In this document: positions 1 to 9,878 of the stretch, piece by piece
How positions within the stretch are numbered: the first letter of the stretch is position 1
Layout of the letters: each line of letters opens with the position of its first letter
Assembly (NCBI RefSeq): GCF_002994745.2
Contig: NC_037093.1
Coordinates: 68,901,510-68,965,509, forward strand
DNA length: 64,000 nucleotides
Source: Rosa chinensis
Lineage: Eukaryota > Streptophyta > Magnoliopsida > Rosales > Rosaceae
Reading direction: 5' to 3'
Notes under the pieces: model-generated
What the model was told of the DNA's origin: nothing
The model's database searches: none
What the model saw: only the letters and a program-made list of their open reading frames with translations
Position numbers and translations under genes: made by a program

Positions 1-333
1 TCACCATCATTCTCAAATCGATCTATTGCATCTCCACCTATCATATCACCCTCCAAAACAAGGTATTGAATCTCCATTAGCAAGACATACAAGACTAAAC
101 AAATTGTTGGAAACTTTGTTTACCTATAAATGTTAATACTAAACCCAAATTAGTTCCTCGTTTCTAAAACCTTAGATTCAATTGTGCATCCTAAAATCTC
201 AAGTTAACACGGCACAAGAACAGGGAATCCTATTAAATCCATAAATATTACAATGGCCAATGAATTATATATAAAATCTCAATAAATATATCAGTAACAA
301 TATAATAGGAGTCAATTAAGGACATCAACCAAC

Positions 334-472
334 CTTTTGAGGCTTGAAGAGTTTGGTCATACTCGTAGAGTTTGCTGTGCTTCGTCTTCTTCTTTTTGAT
401 CCCACCTTTCACGTTCAAGTCTTTGCCTTTCAGCTTCAGCTTCCCAATCACCACGTTATCGTAAGCAGACAT
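334..472 (-). CDS. FAM32A-like protein, first coding exon (gene leaves the window at left)
   Basis: The first exon encodes 46 residues beginning MSAYDNVVIGKLKLKGKDL and running into a lysine run (GIKKKKTKHSK), which is the conserved N-terminus of the FAM32 family. These are small, basic nuclear proteins linked to the spliceosome and RNA binding. The ATG lies at 472-470, and a good donor (AAAAG/GTTGGT, read on the minus strand) ends the exon at 334. The family is about 130-145 residues with an ERRYIEQRE segment and a PKVGPG end. Those parts are not visible and must lie beyond position 1. Positions 1-333 are intron; open stretches on the minus strand at 1-90 do not look like FAM32 and I do not call them exons. 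Confidence 0.7.
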
Positions 473-700
473 TTTGCCAATCCCAAAAATACAATCGTCT
501 ATCTATTAGATGTGGGAGTATATTATATCTAGACAAGAGCCGGAGGTTCTAGAACCGAGTCGAACTCTCTCCTCCGAACCAGTCAGGCTGGGCCTATTTC
601 AATGGTCCATTGGGCCAATTTGTTCAACCCAAAAGCGTTTCCAACGGCTACGCTCCAAACGTACAAGAGCAATCCGGAAATTCCAAGTGAAATTTTGCAG
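473..700. promoter_or_regulatory. Putative bidirectional promoter between the FAM32A-like gene (-) and the RlmH-like gene (+)
   Basis: Two genes diverge from this short interval: the FAM32A-like start codon is at 472 (-) and the first, non-coding exon of the RlmH-like gene ends at 773 (+). No clear TATA box is visible. The arrangement is inferred from the gene positions. Confidence 0.4.
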
Positions 701-1064
701 TCACTTTAGCAATTCTCGGCGGCGAAAAGCCAACTCGTAGAGCCAAATAAAGCTAAGCTACCAAAGAAGAGAGGTAAGTCCGGGTTTCAGTGTTCTAGTT
801 TCTATATTCTTAATTATGGTGGGCACTGACCAGTTGGCCTTTCAATTATTGGGGTGTAATATACGCATGGATTATTTGAAAGCATACAAAATTATTGTAA
901 TTTATAATATTTGCTATTGCTAGAGGCAGTTCCTGTGAATATTGAACAGATACCTGCATTTTGTGTTGTATGAAATGAAAGAATATTGAACAATGCTCAC
1001 GGTTTTGAGCGAGGGACGCTTGCATATAGTACATTCTTCTATCGCTGTCTTACATAGTCCCCTT

Positions 1065-1540
1065 TGTAAAATAACCATATACATGCTCACAACATATGCA
1101 CACAATCATAAAAGGGATTAAGGCTTACCTTCAGCAATTACTGGCATGGATTCCATCTTATGCAACTGCAAACACGAACACTGAATATAGCCTTCTGTTA
1201 CTTACCAACTTGCTTCTCAATGGACAGAACAATATGCAAAACGTCGGTAGTAATCAGGGACCAATTCATCTGTATATATAGGTGACTTAAACCTCAAGAA
1301 GCTTCCCATTAAAGCTATCCATATCGGTTTAGGTTTCCTAGTTAGATTCTTAATGTATCACAACTTGTAGCCTTCCTTGTAGACTAAGCAATAGATTACT
1401 ATCCTTAATGAATTGATACACTATTCATTAAGTCACTAGTATTGATTTACTGTTTGTATCCATGTTAAACTAGGATTGATATTAAGCTAATCATCAATTA
1501 CTTTATGATGATATGTGTTATGTCCATATTTGATCTTACA
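1065..1540 (-). repeat. 3' LTR of the copia element
   Basis: This 476-bp LTR begins TGTAAAATAACC and ends GATCTTACA in plus-strand reading, and looks identical to 7760-8235. It lies downstream of the coding region in element orientation, next to the polypurine tract. Confidence 0.95.
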
Positions 1541-1551
1541 ATCTCCCCTTT
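1541..1551 (-). other. Polypurine tract of the copia element
   Basis: The minus strand reads AAAGGGGAGAT directly before the 3' LTR, the position and composition expected for the plus-strand DNA primer. Confidence 0.8.
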
Positions 1552-2156
1552 GGACTCACACATATCATGCTCGATGATTTGCACCAGAGAACATCAAAAC
1601 CTACTTAACTTACTGAAGTGCGCGCCAGATAACAAACTTAAATCGAAAATCCATTCCAACATGGTCAGATCACAGTTACTTATGCAGAGCAAGAAACAGT
1701 ATACATTTTAACAAAAATGCAGAGTTTCAAAACCACAAACACAAGCTCCTGCAATCCACATATGTCAAACCAGAAGTGATACAATATATGTTAATGTGTA
1801 TCAACAAGTAAACATATATTAGGTCCTACTTTATGTTTCTAAAACCAAAAACTCAAGCAAATTTACTGAACACTGATGGCTTAAAGATATTGCTTGAACC
1901 TTAACATCATGCTTCACATGATTTAAGCCATCTGATAGCAAGTATAACTTTAAACACAAAATCGATAATTTTCAGAACATTCAACAAAAACTGCAGTAAT
2001 AACCAAAATCTGAAAATACCTCAAAATTTATTAATAATAAAATCTGTCATTACAAACAAGTTGTGATAAACAAAATAAAAGATCACAACTAAAACACAAG
2101 AACTCAAAAAACCTTAGAATTTTAAATGCTCCAACTGGACTAACTCTCTACTGAAC

Positions 2157-3761
2157 CTAAGCATCTATATTAGCTAAAATTCCAATGCTTGCTGTATGTT
2201 TCTGGAATGCTGCTACTGACAATGCCTTGGTGAAAGGATCTGCTAGCTGTGAATTTGTGTCAATACTCAAAACAGCTATTTCACCATGCTTTACTCTTTC
2301 TCTAACACTGTAATACTTTAGATCAATATGCTTGGAATTATTTGACCTTTTACTGTTCTTGCTAAAGAAAACTGCAGCCTCATTGTCACAATAAATCGCA
2401 AGTGTTCCAGCCACAATGTGACTCAATACTTTGGTCTGCATGAGAAAATTCCTAATCCAAAGTCCTTCACACACAGTTTCATATACTGCAATAAATTCAG
2501 CTTGCATAGTAGAAGTTGAAACAAGTGTTTGTTTCATGGTTTTCCAAGCAATAGCACCTCCTGCAAGCATGAACACATATCCACAAGTCGACTTCTTGGA
2601 GTCTGGATAATTCCCTGCAAAATCCGAGTCTGAGAATCCTATGAGTTTCAGATCCTCCACTTGCCTATAAACTAGCATATGGCTTTTAGTTCTCTGCAGG
2701 TATCTCAACACTTTCTTCCCAGCTACCCAATGTTCATGGCCTGGATTAGATTGGAATCTTGACAAAATCCCTACTGCAAAAGACAAGTCTGGCCTAGTGC
2801 AGACTTGCGCATACATGAGACTTCCTACAAGTCTGGCATAAGGCTTTGACTCCATATTTTCCTTTTCAACATTACTATTGGGACTTTGCTTCTTGGTTAA
2901 CTTATCTCCTTTGGACATGGGAACTTCTCCAGCTGCACACTTCTCCATACCAAACCTCTTTAAAACTTTGGTAATATAATTGTGTTGAGACAAACCAAGT
3001 AGTCTCTGTGCCCTATCTTTTTTAATCTCAATACCTAGTACATAGGATGCTTCTCCTAAGTCTTTCATGTCAAAATTCATTGACAGAAAACTCTTAGTAT
3101 CTTTAAGCAATTTAATGTTACTGCTAGCCAAAAGTATATCATCCACATAGAGTACCAGAAAAATAAAATTGTTCCCAACAGTCTTCAAATAAACACACTC
3201 ATCAACAAGATTTTCTGTAAATCCAAAAGTAGAAATCACAGAATCAAATTTCTTGTACCACTGTCTAGAAGCTTGTTTTAGGCCATAAATTGATTTTCTT
3301 AACTTACACACTAAGTTTTCACTTCCAGCTTGTACAAACCCTTCTGGCTGCCTCATATAAATCACTTCATCTAGTTCGCCATTCAAGAAAGCTGTTTTAA
3401 CATCCATCTGGTGCAGCTCCATATCAAAATGAGCCACTAAAGCCATGATTATCCTAAACGAGTCTTTTGTAGAAACTGGAGAAAAAGTCTCAGTAAAGTC
3501 AATGCCCTCCTTCTGTGTAAAACCCTTGGCAACTAATCTTGCTTTATGTCTCTCTACATTGCCATTTGCATCTCTTTTGGTTTTGAAAACCCATTTACAA
3601 CCTATAGGCTTCTGGTTGGGGTCAGGTTCAACTAATTCCCAAACTGCATTTTGACTCATGGAATTAATTTCTGCTTCCATTGCTAGCTGCCATTGATGAG
3701 ATTCACTACTTTCAATGGCCTGATTAAATGTAGTTGGATCATTGTCCTCTGCACAGTCCAT
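2157..3761 (-). CDS. Copia reverse transcriptase-RNase H part of the polyprotein
   Basis: This frame encodes the RVT_2-type reverse transcriptase (KWVFKTKRDANG, ARLVAKGFTQKEGIDF, DVKTAFLNGELDEVIYMRQP, catalytic YVDD) and the copia RNase H region (QAEFIAVYETVCEGLWIR, CDNEAA). It has no internal stop. Its first ATG (3761) lies inside the polyprotein and is not a natural start. It normally forms one frame with Gag-integrase, but here it is offset. Either a single-base length change in a homopolymer has disabled the copy or the assembly has an error there. Confidence 0.9.
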   Translation of the reverse strand: MDCAEDNDPTTFNQAIESSESHQWQLAMEAEINSMSQNAVWELVEPDPNQKPIGCKWVFKTKRDANGNVERHKARLVAKGFTQKEGIDFTETFSPVSTKDSFRIIMALVAHFDMELHQMDVKTAFLNGELDEVIYMRQPEGFVQAGSENLVCKLRKSIYGLKQASRQWYKKFDSVISTFGFTENLVDECVYLKTVGNNFIFLVLYVDDILLASSNIKLLKDTKSFLSMNFDMKDLGEASYVLGIEIKKDRAQRLLGLSQHNYITKVLKRFGMEKCAAGEVPMSKGDKLTKKQSPNSNVEKENMESKPYARLVGSLMYAQVCTRPDLSFAVGILSRFQSNPGHEHWVAGKKVLRYLQRTKSHMLVYRQVEDLKLIGFSDSDFAGNYPDSKKSTCGYVFMLAGGAIAWKTMKQTLVSTSTMQAEFIAVYETVCEGLWIRNFLMQTKVLSHIVAGTLAIYCDNEAAVFFSKNSKRSNNSKHIDLKYYSVRERVKHGEIAVLSIDTNSQLADPFTKALSVAAFQKHTASIGILANIDA

Positions 3762-6436
3762 TTCAATTTCTGCTTCTTGTAGATAAACAATGTAGTCACT
3801 CTCTTCCCCCCATAAGTTGGTTTTCTTGCTCTCTGTGATCTTCTAGGTTGAGCTACTGGAGGATTTTGAGGTTCAGTTACTTGACCAGTTACGTGGTCAG
3901 TTACTTGGTCAGTGACATGGGCAGTGACTTGACCAGGTACAGTTACTTGGGTAGTTACATGGTCAGTGACATGGGCAGTGACATGGGCAGTGACTTGATC
4001 AGGTACAGTTACATGGTCAGTGACTTGGTCAGTTACTCGACCAGGGACAGTTACTTGGTCAGTGACATGGTCAGTCACTTGACCAGTTACTCGACCAGGG
4101 ACAGTTACTTGGTCAGTGACATAGTCAGTTACGTGACCAGTGACATGATCAGTTACATCTTGTTCTAAAGGCAATGCTACACTTAAATTCTCATCTGACA
4201 CAATTTCCTCAAAAACTGAGGTTAAATCCTCAAGGTTTGTATTGTGAACTTTTTCACTTAGAAACTTTACTTGATGTGTTTCAAAAATTCTAGGTGAATG
4301 ATGAGCAGAATATAACTTATAGCCTTTAGATTTATCTGGATAACCTACAAAATAGCAACTCACAGTTTTGGGGTCAAGTTTATTCAAGCTTGGATTATAA
4401 ATCCTAGCTTCTGCATGACATCCCCAAACATGACAGTGATGAAGACTAGGTTTCCTGCCACACCAAAGCTCAAAAGCAGTATTTTCTATGGCTTTGCTAG
4501 GTGTTCTATTGCAAATATAATTTGCAGTTTTTAAAGCCTCACCCCACAGAAATTTAGGCAAACCAGTTGTACACATCATGCATCTAACCATGTTCAAAAG
4601 AGTCCTATTCTTTCTCTCTGCAACACCATTCTGTTGTGGATTATAGGGTGTTGTGTATTGAGCTTTAATTCCATTGTCTTGCAAAAACAAGGCAAATGGA
4701 CCCTTTTGTTGGCCGGATTCAGTGTGCTTTCCATAGAACTCTCCCCCTCTATCTGACCTTACTGTTTTGATTTTCTTTTCTAGTTGATTTTCTACCTCAG
4801 ACTTAAAGATTTGAAAGGCTTTCAATGCTTGTGCCTTTTCTGAAAGTAGATAAATATAACTGTATCTAGAAAAGTCATCAATGAATGTGATAAAATACAC
4901 ATTCCCACAGATAGTTTGATGCCTAAATGGTCCACATATATCAGTGTGTATGAGTTCTAATAAATTTTGGCTTCTATATGCAGTCTTCTTTCTAGTATTA
5001 GTTATTTTTCCCTTAAAGCATTCAACACAGTCTGTTAGATCAGAAAAATCAAGTTCATTTAGGATGTTGTTTTTCACCAAAATTTTCAGTCTCTCTTTTG
5101 AAACATGGCCGAGTCTTCTCTGCCATAAAAATGCAGACTTTTCATTTAGTTTGGTTCTTTTAACACCTGTTAAAGTGCTAGTACTGTTCGTGTTATCTTC
5201 AACAAGTAAAATTTCTTGTTGAGCCATTGAACAACTTAACTGTAAATAATCATTCGAGATAACACCAGAACCAATTTGAACAGAATTTTTAGAAATAAGA
5301 ATTCCATTACTATCAATAACAAGTCTACAACCAGATTTTACTAAAAGAGAAACTGAAACCAAATTCCTTCTCATGGAAGGTACATAAAAAACATTATCCA
5401 AAACTAACAATTTTCCTAATCCTAGATCGAGCTTTAAGGTTCCAATAGCCTTGACTGCCACTCTCATGCCATTGCCTACACACAGGTTCACTTCATCACT
5501 TTTTGGGATTCTGCTCCTTATGAATCCCTGCAAAGAATTAGTAATATGAATAGGTGAGCCTGAATCTATCCACCAAGACTGTGGTTCAATATTTATAAGA
5601 TTAATTTCTAAAGAAAAAACTGTATTAGAAAAAATCTTACCCTTTTTGGCTAACCAATTTTTATAGCCAGTGCAGTCCTTTTTCATGTGTCCTACTCTTT
5701 TGCAAAAGTAGCACTTGAACCTAAATGGCCTGTTTTCCTTGGCCACTGCAGCTGTTGAACTCTTAGTTATGGCTTTGGTAGGCTTGAGCTTATTCTGGGG
5801 CTTTTTCTTCTTAGGCTTCTCTATGAGATTTATGGCTGTAGCAGGTTCTTTTTCTTCCTTGATCCTAGCTTCCTCATCAACACAGATGGATATAAGTTCA
5901 TCTAAAGTCCAGTTTCCCTTTTGAGAGTTGTAACTGGTCCTAAGATGACTAAAACTGTTAGGCAAGGAATGAAGTGCATAATGCACTACCTGCTCATCCC
6001 TAACGCCCATCAAGAGCTCCCTGAGTCTGCCATTTATATTGATCATCTTCATAATATGTTCTCTAACTCCCCCTGAACCCATGTACTTCAAATCATGAAA
6101 CTCCTTGGTTAGTCTAGCTGCTTCTGCCTTTTCACTTTCTTTAAACTTAGCACCTATGAGTTCCAGAAAATCTGATGCTAGCTCAGGTTCTTCTATACTT
6201 CCCCTGACAGTCTTGGACATAGAGGTACGAATGAGATTCTTAGCCATTCTATTGGATCTATGCCACTTCTTGTAAAGGTCAGTTTCTTTCTTGGTGCTCT
6301 TTTCATTCAACTCTATAGGCTTATCCTCAGTAAAGCAATAGTCTATATTCTCATGCATTCCCATATAGTTTTCTACAGAATCTAGCCAAGCTCTATAGTT
6401 GGTTCCAGTTAGCATCAAGACACTGTTCAAGTTCAT
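3683..6436 (-). CDS. Copia Gag-protease-integrase part of the polyprotein
   Basis: An uninterrupted reading frame holds, in order: a copia-type Gag domain starting near MNLNSVLMLTGTNYRAW, a zinc knuckle of the CX2CX4HX4C type (CYFCKRVGHMKKDC), an aspartic protease with the WWIDSGS active-site signature, a pre-integrase HxxxC region, and the integrase core with its D, D and E residues in HTDICGP, SDRGGEF and NGVAERKN. It is followed by a long hinge of VTDHVT/VTDQVT repeats. ATG 6436 is preferred because codons upstream of it have no ATG. The frame then runs out of phase and stops soon after a six-base C run on the plus strand (3806-3811), while the reverse transcriptase continues in another frame. 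Confidence 0.9.
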   Translation of the reverse strand: MNLNSVLMLTGTNYRAWLDSVENYMGMHENIDYCFTEDKPIELNEKSTKKETDLYKKWHRSNRMAKNLIRTSMSKTVRGSIEEPELASDFLELIGAKFKESEKAEAARLTKEFHDLKYMGSGGVREHIMKMININGRLRELLMGVRDEQVVHYALHSLPNSFSHLRTSYNSQKGNWTLDELISICVDEEARIKEEKEPATAINLIEKPKKKKPQNKLKPTKAITKSSTAAVAKENRPFRFKCYFCKRVGHMKKDCTGYKNWLAKKGKIFSNTVFSLEINLINIEPQSWWIDSGSPIHITNSLQGFIRSRIPKSDEVNLCVGNGMRVAVKAIGTLKLDLGLGKLLVLDNVFYVPSMRRNLVSVSLLVKSGCRLVIDSNGILISKNSVQIGSGVISNDYLQLSCSMAQQEILLVEDNTNSTSTLTGVKRTKLNEKSAFLWQRRLGHVSKERLKILVKNNILNELDFSDLTDCVECFKGKITNTRKKTAYRSQNLLELIHTDICGPFRHQTICGNVYFITFIDDFSRYSYIYLLSEKAQALKAFQIFKSEVENQLEKKIKTVRSDRGGEFYGKHTESGQQKGPFALFLQDNGIKAQYTTPYNPQQNGVAERKNRTLLNMVRCMMCTTGLPKFLWGEALKTANYICNRTPSKAIENTAFELWCGRKPSLHHCHVWGCHAEARIYNPSLNKLDPKTVSCYFVGYPDKSKGYKLYSAHHSPRIFETHQVKFLSEKVHNTNLEDLTSVFEEIVSDENLSVALPLEQDVTDHVTGHVTDYVTDQVTVPGRVTGQVTDHVTDQVTVPGRVTDQVTDHVTVPDQVTAHVTAHVTDHVTTQVTVPGQVTAHVTDQVTDHVTGQVTEPQNPPVAQPRRSQRARKPTYGGKRVTTLFIYKKQKLKWTVQRTMIQLHLIRPLKVVNLINGS
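3872..4160 (-). repeat. Tandem 12/24-bp repeat array inside the copia coding region
   Basis: About twenty degenerate 12-bp units such as CAGTTACTTGAC, CAGTGACATGGT and CAGTTACTCGAC follow one another. In frame they encode the hinge repeats (VTDHVT, VTGQVT, VTVPGRVT) between integrase and reverse transcriptase. The same unit fills two arrays in the non-coding leader. Confidence 0.9.
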
Positions 6437-6861
6437 GTAAGAGTTACCTAAGGAGCAAAACAAAAATTCGTGTGAGTTCTCAATTTGTAAAGAAAATAAC
6501 TTTAAGTTTTCTGTGTTTTATTTAGCTTTAAGCAACCAAAACAAGAACATACAGAAAACCTAAACAATCCATACTTGCATTCATATCAGTCCATAACCAA
6601 AAATAATGTTAAGCAACACTTTTGAGCAGAAGCATAACATCCTGGAGTTCTTTATCAATATACCATGTTCAATGAAAACAAGTTATCCAAAGAAATTTAT
6701 CCACATCTTTAGACAGAAGAAAAATTTCTAAGTATCCGTATTTATTTTCATCAAGCACGCATATTGCTGTTTTGTATTCTAAAACCATACTTGACCACTT
6801 CTTTGGAAGATAAAACTGAGGCATAGTTTTAAAACACAAAACACAATTTCAGTTTTGTTAT

Positions 6862-7080
6862 TCGATCAGTTACTTGATTAGTTACCTGACCAGTTACTTG
6901 GTCAGTGACCTGGCCAGTTACATGGTCAGTGACCTGGCCAGTTACATGGTCAGTGACCTGGCCAGTTACATGGTCAGTGACCTGACCAGTTACATGGTCA
7001 GTGACCTGACCAGTTACTTGGTCAGTGACCCGACCAGTTACATGGTCAGTGACCTGACTAGTTGGTCAGTTACCTGATCA
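6862..7080. repeat. Tandem 24-bp repeat array in the copia leader
   Basis: Units of the type CAGTTACATGGT plus CAGTGACCTGGC repeat about nine times between the primer-binding site and gag. The array is made of short palindromes of the GGTCA-N-TGACC kind. It is the same repeat family as the coding array at 3872-4160. Confidence 0.9.
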
Positions 7081-7599
7081 TCGTTTTCTGCCAACATCAA
7101 TGAAGAATGCTTTGTGCATCATAATCACTTATGCCAACAGAAAACCACAAAACCCATGAGCTTTTAACTTTATATTCTACCCAGATTCATCCTTGTAAGA
7201 AAATTAAGCTCTCGTATCTGTCAATTTTAATAATGTGTAAACAAAATCTGGGAGATTTTTGTTCTTCATGCAATTTTTACACAATCACAGATACAATACC
7301 ATATCATCAATTAATTCATCATGCATATTCAAGCACAATCAAAATTGTTTCGATTCCAAGAAACCACAGAACAATCAAGAAATTGTAAATTTCATCCGGT
7401 CACCATCTACTCTAACCTAACGCACGCCGGGAATGCAACTAGTGTTCTTGAGCACAATCAAAATTCAATTATCATGCTATGAATCGAAATCAATTTCACA
7501 GAAAAACCTGTTTTTGCTTTTTCCCCAATTTGCTGCTAAAAATCACAGCGGAAGCGTGAACTTGATATTTAACCAGATGCAGCAATTGACTTAAGTAAC

Positions 7600-7697
7600 T
7601 TACCTTGATCAGTTACATGACCAGTTACATGGTCAGTTACCTGATCAGTGACTTGGTCCGTAAAGCAAAAACCCTTTTTTTTTTTTTTTTTTTTTTG
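7600..7697. repeat. Third short array plus poly-T tract near the primer-binding site
   Basis: Four or five units of the same 12-bp family (GATCAGTTACAT, GACCAGTTACAT, GGTCAGTTACCT, GATCAGTGACTT) at about 7606-7662 are followed by a run of more than 20 T (7675-7696). All of it lies in the element's leader. Confidence 0.8.
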
Positions 7698-7745
7698 TGT
7701 TTGTTTTGCAAAACCCTAAAACGATTTTGATACTTGTGAGCCTAT

Positions 7746-7757
7746 GCTCTGATACCA
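7746..7757 (-). other. Primer-binding site for initiator methionine tRNA
   Basis: The minus strand reads TGGTATCAGAGC two bases after the 5' LTR. This is complementary to the 3' end of plant initiator tRNA-Met, the usual primer of plant copia elements. Confidence 0.92.
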
Positions 7758-7759
7758 AT

Positions 7760-8235
7760 TGTAAAATAACCATATACATGCTCACAACATATGCACACAA
7801 TCATAAAAGGGATTAAGGCTTACCTTCAGCAATTACTGGCATGGATTCCATCTTATGCAACTGCAAACACGAACACTGAATATAGCCTTCTGTTACTTAC
7901 CAACTTGCTTCTCAATGGACAGAACAATATGCAAAACGTCGGTAGTAATCAGGGACCAATTCATCTGTATATATAGGTGACTTAAACCTCAAGAAGCTTC
8001 CCATTAAAGCTATCCATATCGGTTTAGGTTTCCTAGTTAGATTCTTAATGTATCACAACTTGTAGCCTTCCTTGTAGACTAAGCAATAGATTACTATCCT
8101 TAATGAATTGATACACTATTCATTAAGTCACTAGTATTGATTTACTGTTTGTATCCATGTTAAACTAGGATTGATATTAAGCTAATCATCAATTACTTTA
8201 TGATGATATGTGTTATGTCCATATTTGATCTTACA
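7760..8235 (-). repeat. 5' LTR of the copia element
   Basis: This 476-bp LTR looks identical to 1065-1540. On the minus strand it is followed by two bases and then the primer-binding site. Its plus-strand right end now lies only 17 bp before the 3' splice site of the host gene's 5'-UTR intron, so LTR sequence must supply part of the intron's splicing signals. Confidence 0.95.
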
Positions 8236-8312
8236 CCCTTCCTTTTTTTCAGGGTTATTGTTGAAATTATAGCTTTTGAGTACCGGTTTTTGCCTCTTTT
8301 TCGTTGTTACAA

Positions 8313-9878
8313 ATGGTTGTGGTGCTTAGTGCCTCTGCTACCAATTTCTCTGCACTTCATTCAGGTTCCTGTTTTCTCGAAAGCCTTGCATCAACTCTAT
8401 CCTTCCTCATATACTTTATGAGTTTGGCATTTACAAACTTGATTTTGTTTCGGATTTCAGGTAAAGGTTGCAAGTACACAGGTCAAGCAGTGGTGAGCTA
8501 TCTCCATCTCAGTCCTGTTAATCCTAGTATCTGTTGGTTACTAGTTTTTGTTTCACTAAATGTGACTTGTGTTTGGCAGAGAGCACTTCCTATTCGCATA
8601 ATATCGGTGGGGAAAAAGAGATCACAAGGTGTACAACTCGTTGTGGATGACTACATTCAAAGGCTTAAGTTATACTGCAGTGTTGAGGATGTTCACATAA
8701 AGAACAATCCTAAGAATGCAAGGTACTTTCCGTCTCTTTAGATCTACAATCATCATAATCCTTGCAGTTAAACAGATATCTAATCTGTATCATAGATATT
8801 ATAGGCCTCTTTTCAGTGAAGTTGATGTTAAGAAAGTGATAAAGTAATGGACACATGGAGGAAATAATCATATGTGATTTCATTTGATCTTACATGTTTT
8901 TAGAGTTTCAATGGTTATCGTTTGTGGTTTTTAGTGATTGGAGGGCTCAGGTAGATCATGAAGACGGTGCTGTCATGGATCTTATCAGGTCCGATGATTG
9001 GGTACGGTCTCAGCATACGATTTGTCAAATAAATTTGTGTTGCTGTATTACTCCATTGTCCTACTATTACCCTTGACTAGGTCTTCTACTGAGCCCAAAC
9101 CAACCAAGCTCTACTACCCTTTCAACACATAAATTTATATGTCCACCTCATTGCAACAATTCATGTAGAATTCGAGAAAACAAAATTTCCAACTTAAATT
9201 ATGTTAAAAGGTTGAATTTCTTTTACTAAAGGTTCCTTTCTCAGATGCTTTGTAAAATGAAACTGGGGCCATTCCATTTCTGTGTTATTCTTGAAAACTG
9301 CTATGACATATAAGCTAAAACGATCATACTTGTTTCTACATCATCAATCTTGTGGTCATAGGTGGTGCTGTTGGATGAGCGTGGGAAAGACATAGGTTCC
9401 ATGCAGATGGCTGAGCTGATCGGAGATGCAGGGAATACGGTATGAAATATCTGTCATTAGTGATTTTCAAGAATGTTTTCTTTTTGTATACTTGAAAAGT
9501 TTCCATTCTCAATGTATGTTGACCTGGCATGCTTAGCAGGACATTTTCTTAGGAACCTTGTTTTATAGGCCTTTTTTCCCCCCTTGCTATTCTGTAGGGA
9601 GCTTCAAGACTATCATTCTGTGTTGGTGGACCTTATGGACATGGAAAACAATTGCGAGAGCGAGCTAACATATCTATCAAGTTGTCTTCTATGGTATTGA
9701 ATCATCAAATTGCTATACTTGTGCTTGTAGAACAACTATATAGGTAACAGTACTTGGATCTGTTGCTGCATATGTTGACTCCCATATCATGGGGTTCCTG
9801 TTTAATAAAATGCTGGCATGTTTATTGGTTAACTTCAGGTCATGGACCATTCTGAAAGGTCAGAACTATCATCGCTAG
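8313..9878 (+). CDS. RlmH-type SPOUT rRNA methyltransferase, organelle-targeted (At5g10620-like)
   Basis: Seven coding exons join in frame: 8313-8364, 8461-8492, 8580-8722, 8935-9001, 9362-9439, 9598-9743, 9839-9878, giving 185 residues. The product matches the plant homologue of bacterial RlmH, which methylates pseudouridine 1915 of 23S rRNA. After a short N-terminal extension that could be a transit peptide come RALPIRIISVGKKRS, DDWVVLLDERGKDI, and the SAM-binding trefoil-knot part (SFCVGGPYGHG, LSSMVLNHQIA, EQLYRSWTILKGQNYHR). All introns are GT-AG. ATG 8313 was chosen because the upstream frame only adds a non-ATG start. A 5'-UTR exon probably ends at 773 (GAG/GTAAGT) and resumes at 8253 after TTTTTTTCAG; the intron between them now contains the copia element at 1065-8235. 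Function is from family knowledge. Confidence 0.88.

Larger units (their letters stand above)
1065..8235 (-). mobile_element. Complete Ty1/copia LTR retrotransposon, very recent insertion
   Basis: Two direct repeats of 476 bp (1065-1540 and 7760-8235) read the same base for base by eye, start TG and end CA, and are flanked by a perfect 5-bp target duplication CCCTT (1060-1064 and 8236-8240). On the minus strand the order is 5' LTR, iMet-tRNA primer site, long leader, gag, protease, integrase, reverse transcriptase/RNase H, polypurine tract, 3' LTR. Integrase lies before reverse transcriptase, as in copia. The coding region is one polyprotein split by a frame change near 3806-3811. The element sits in the 5'-UTR intron of the RlmH-like gene, in antisense orientation to it. 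Confidence 0.96.

Noticed and set aside
1..90. Open minus-strand stretch GDAIDRFENDGE as a second FAM32A-like exon
   Set aside because: It shows no FAM32 residues, and the phase fits only some of the possible acceptors; not enough support.
510..740. 76-codon plus-strand open frame before the copia element
   Set aside because: It lies in the probable 5' leader of the RlmH-like gene, starts without a convincing context and looks like no protein.
3848..4168. 106-codon plus-strand frame of repeated SYLVSDM residues (also 6874-7077)
   Set aside because: These are the antisense readings of the tandem repeat arrays in the copia element, not genes.
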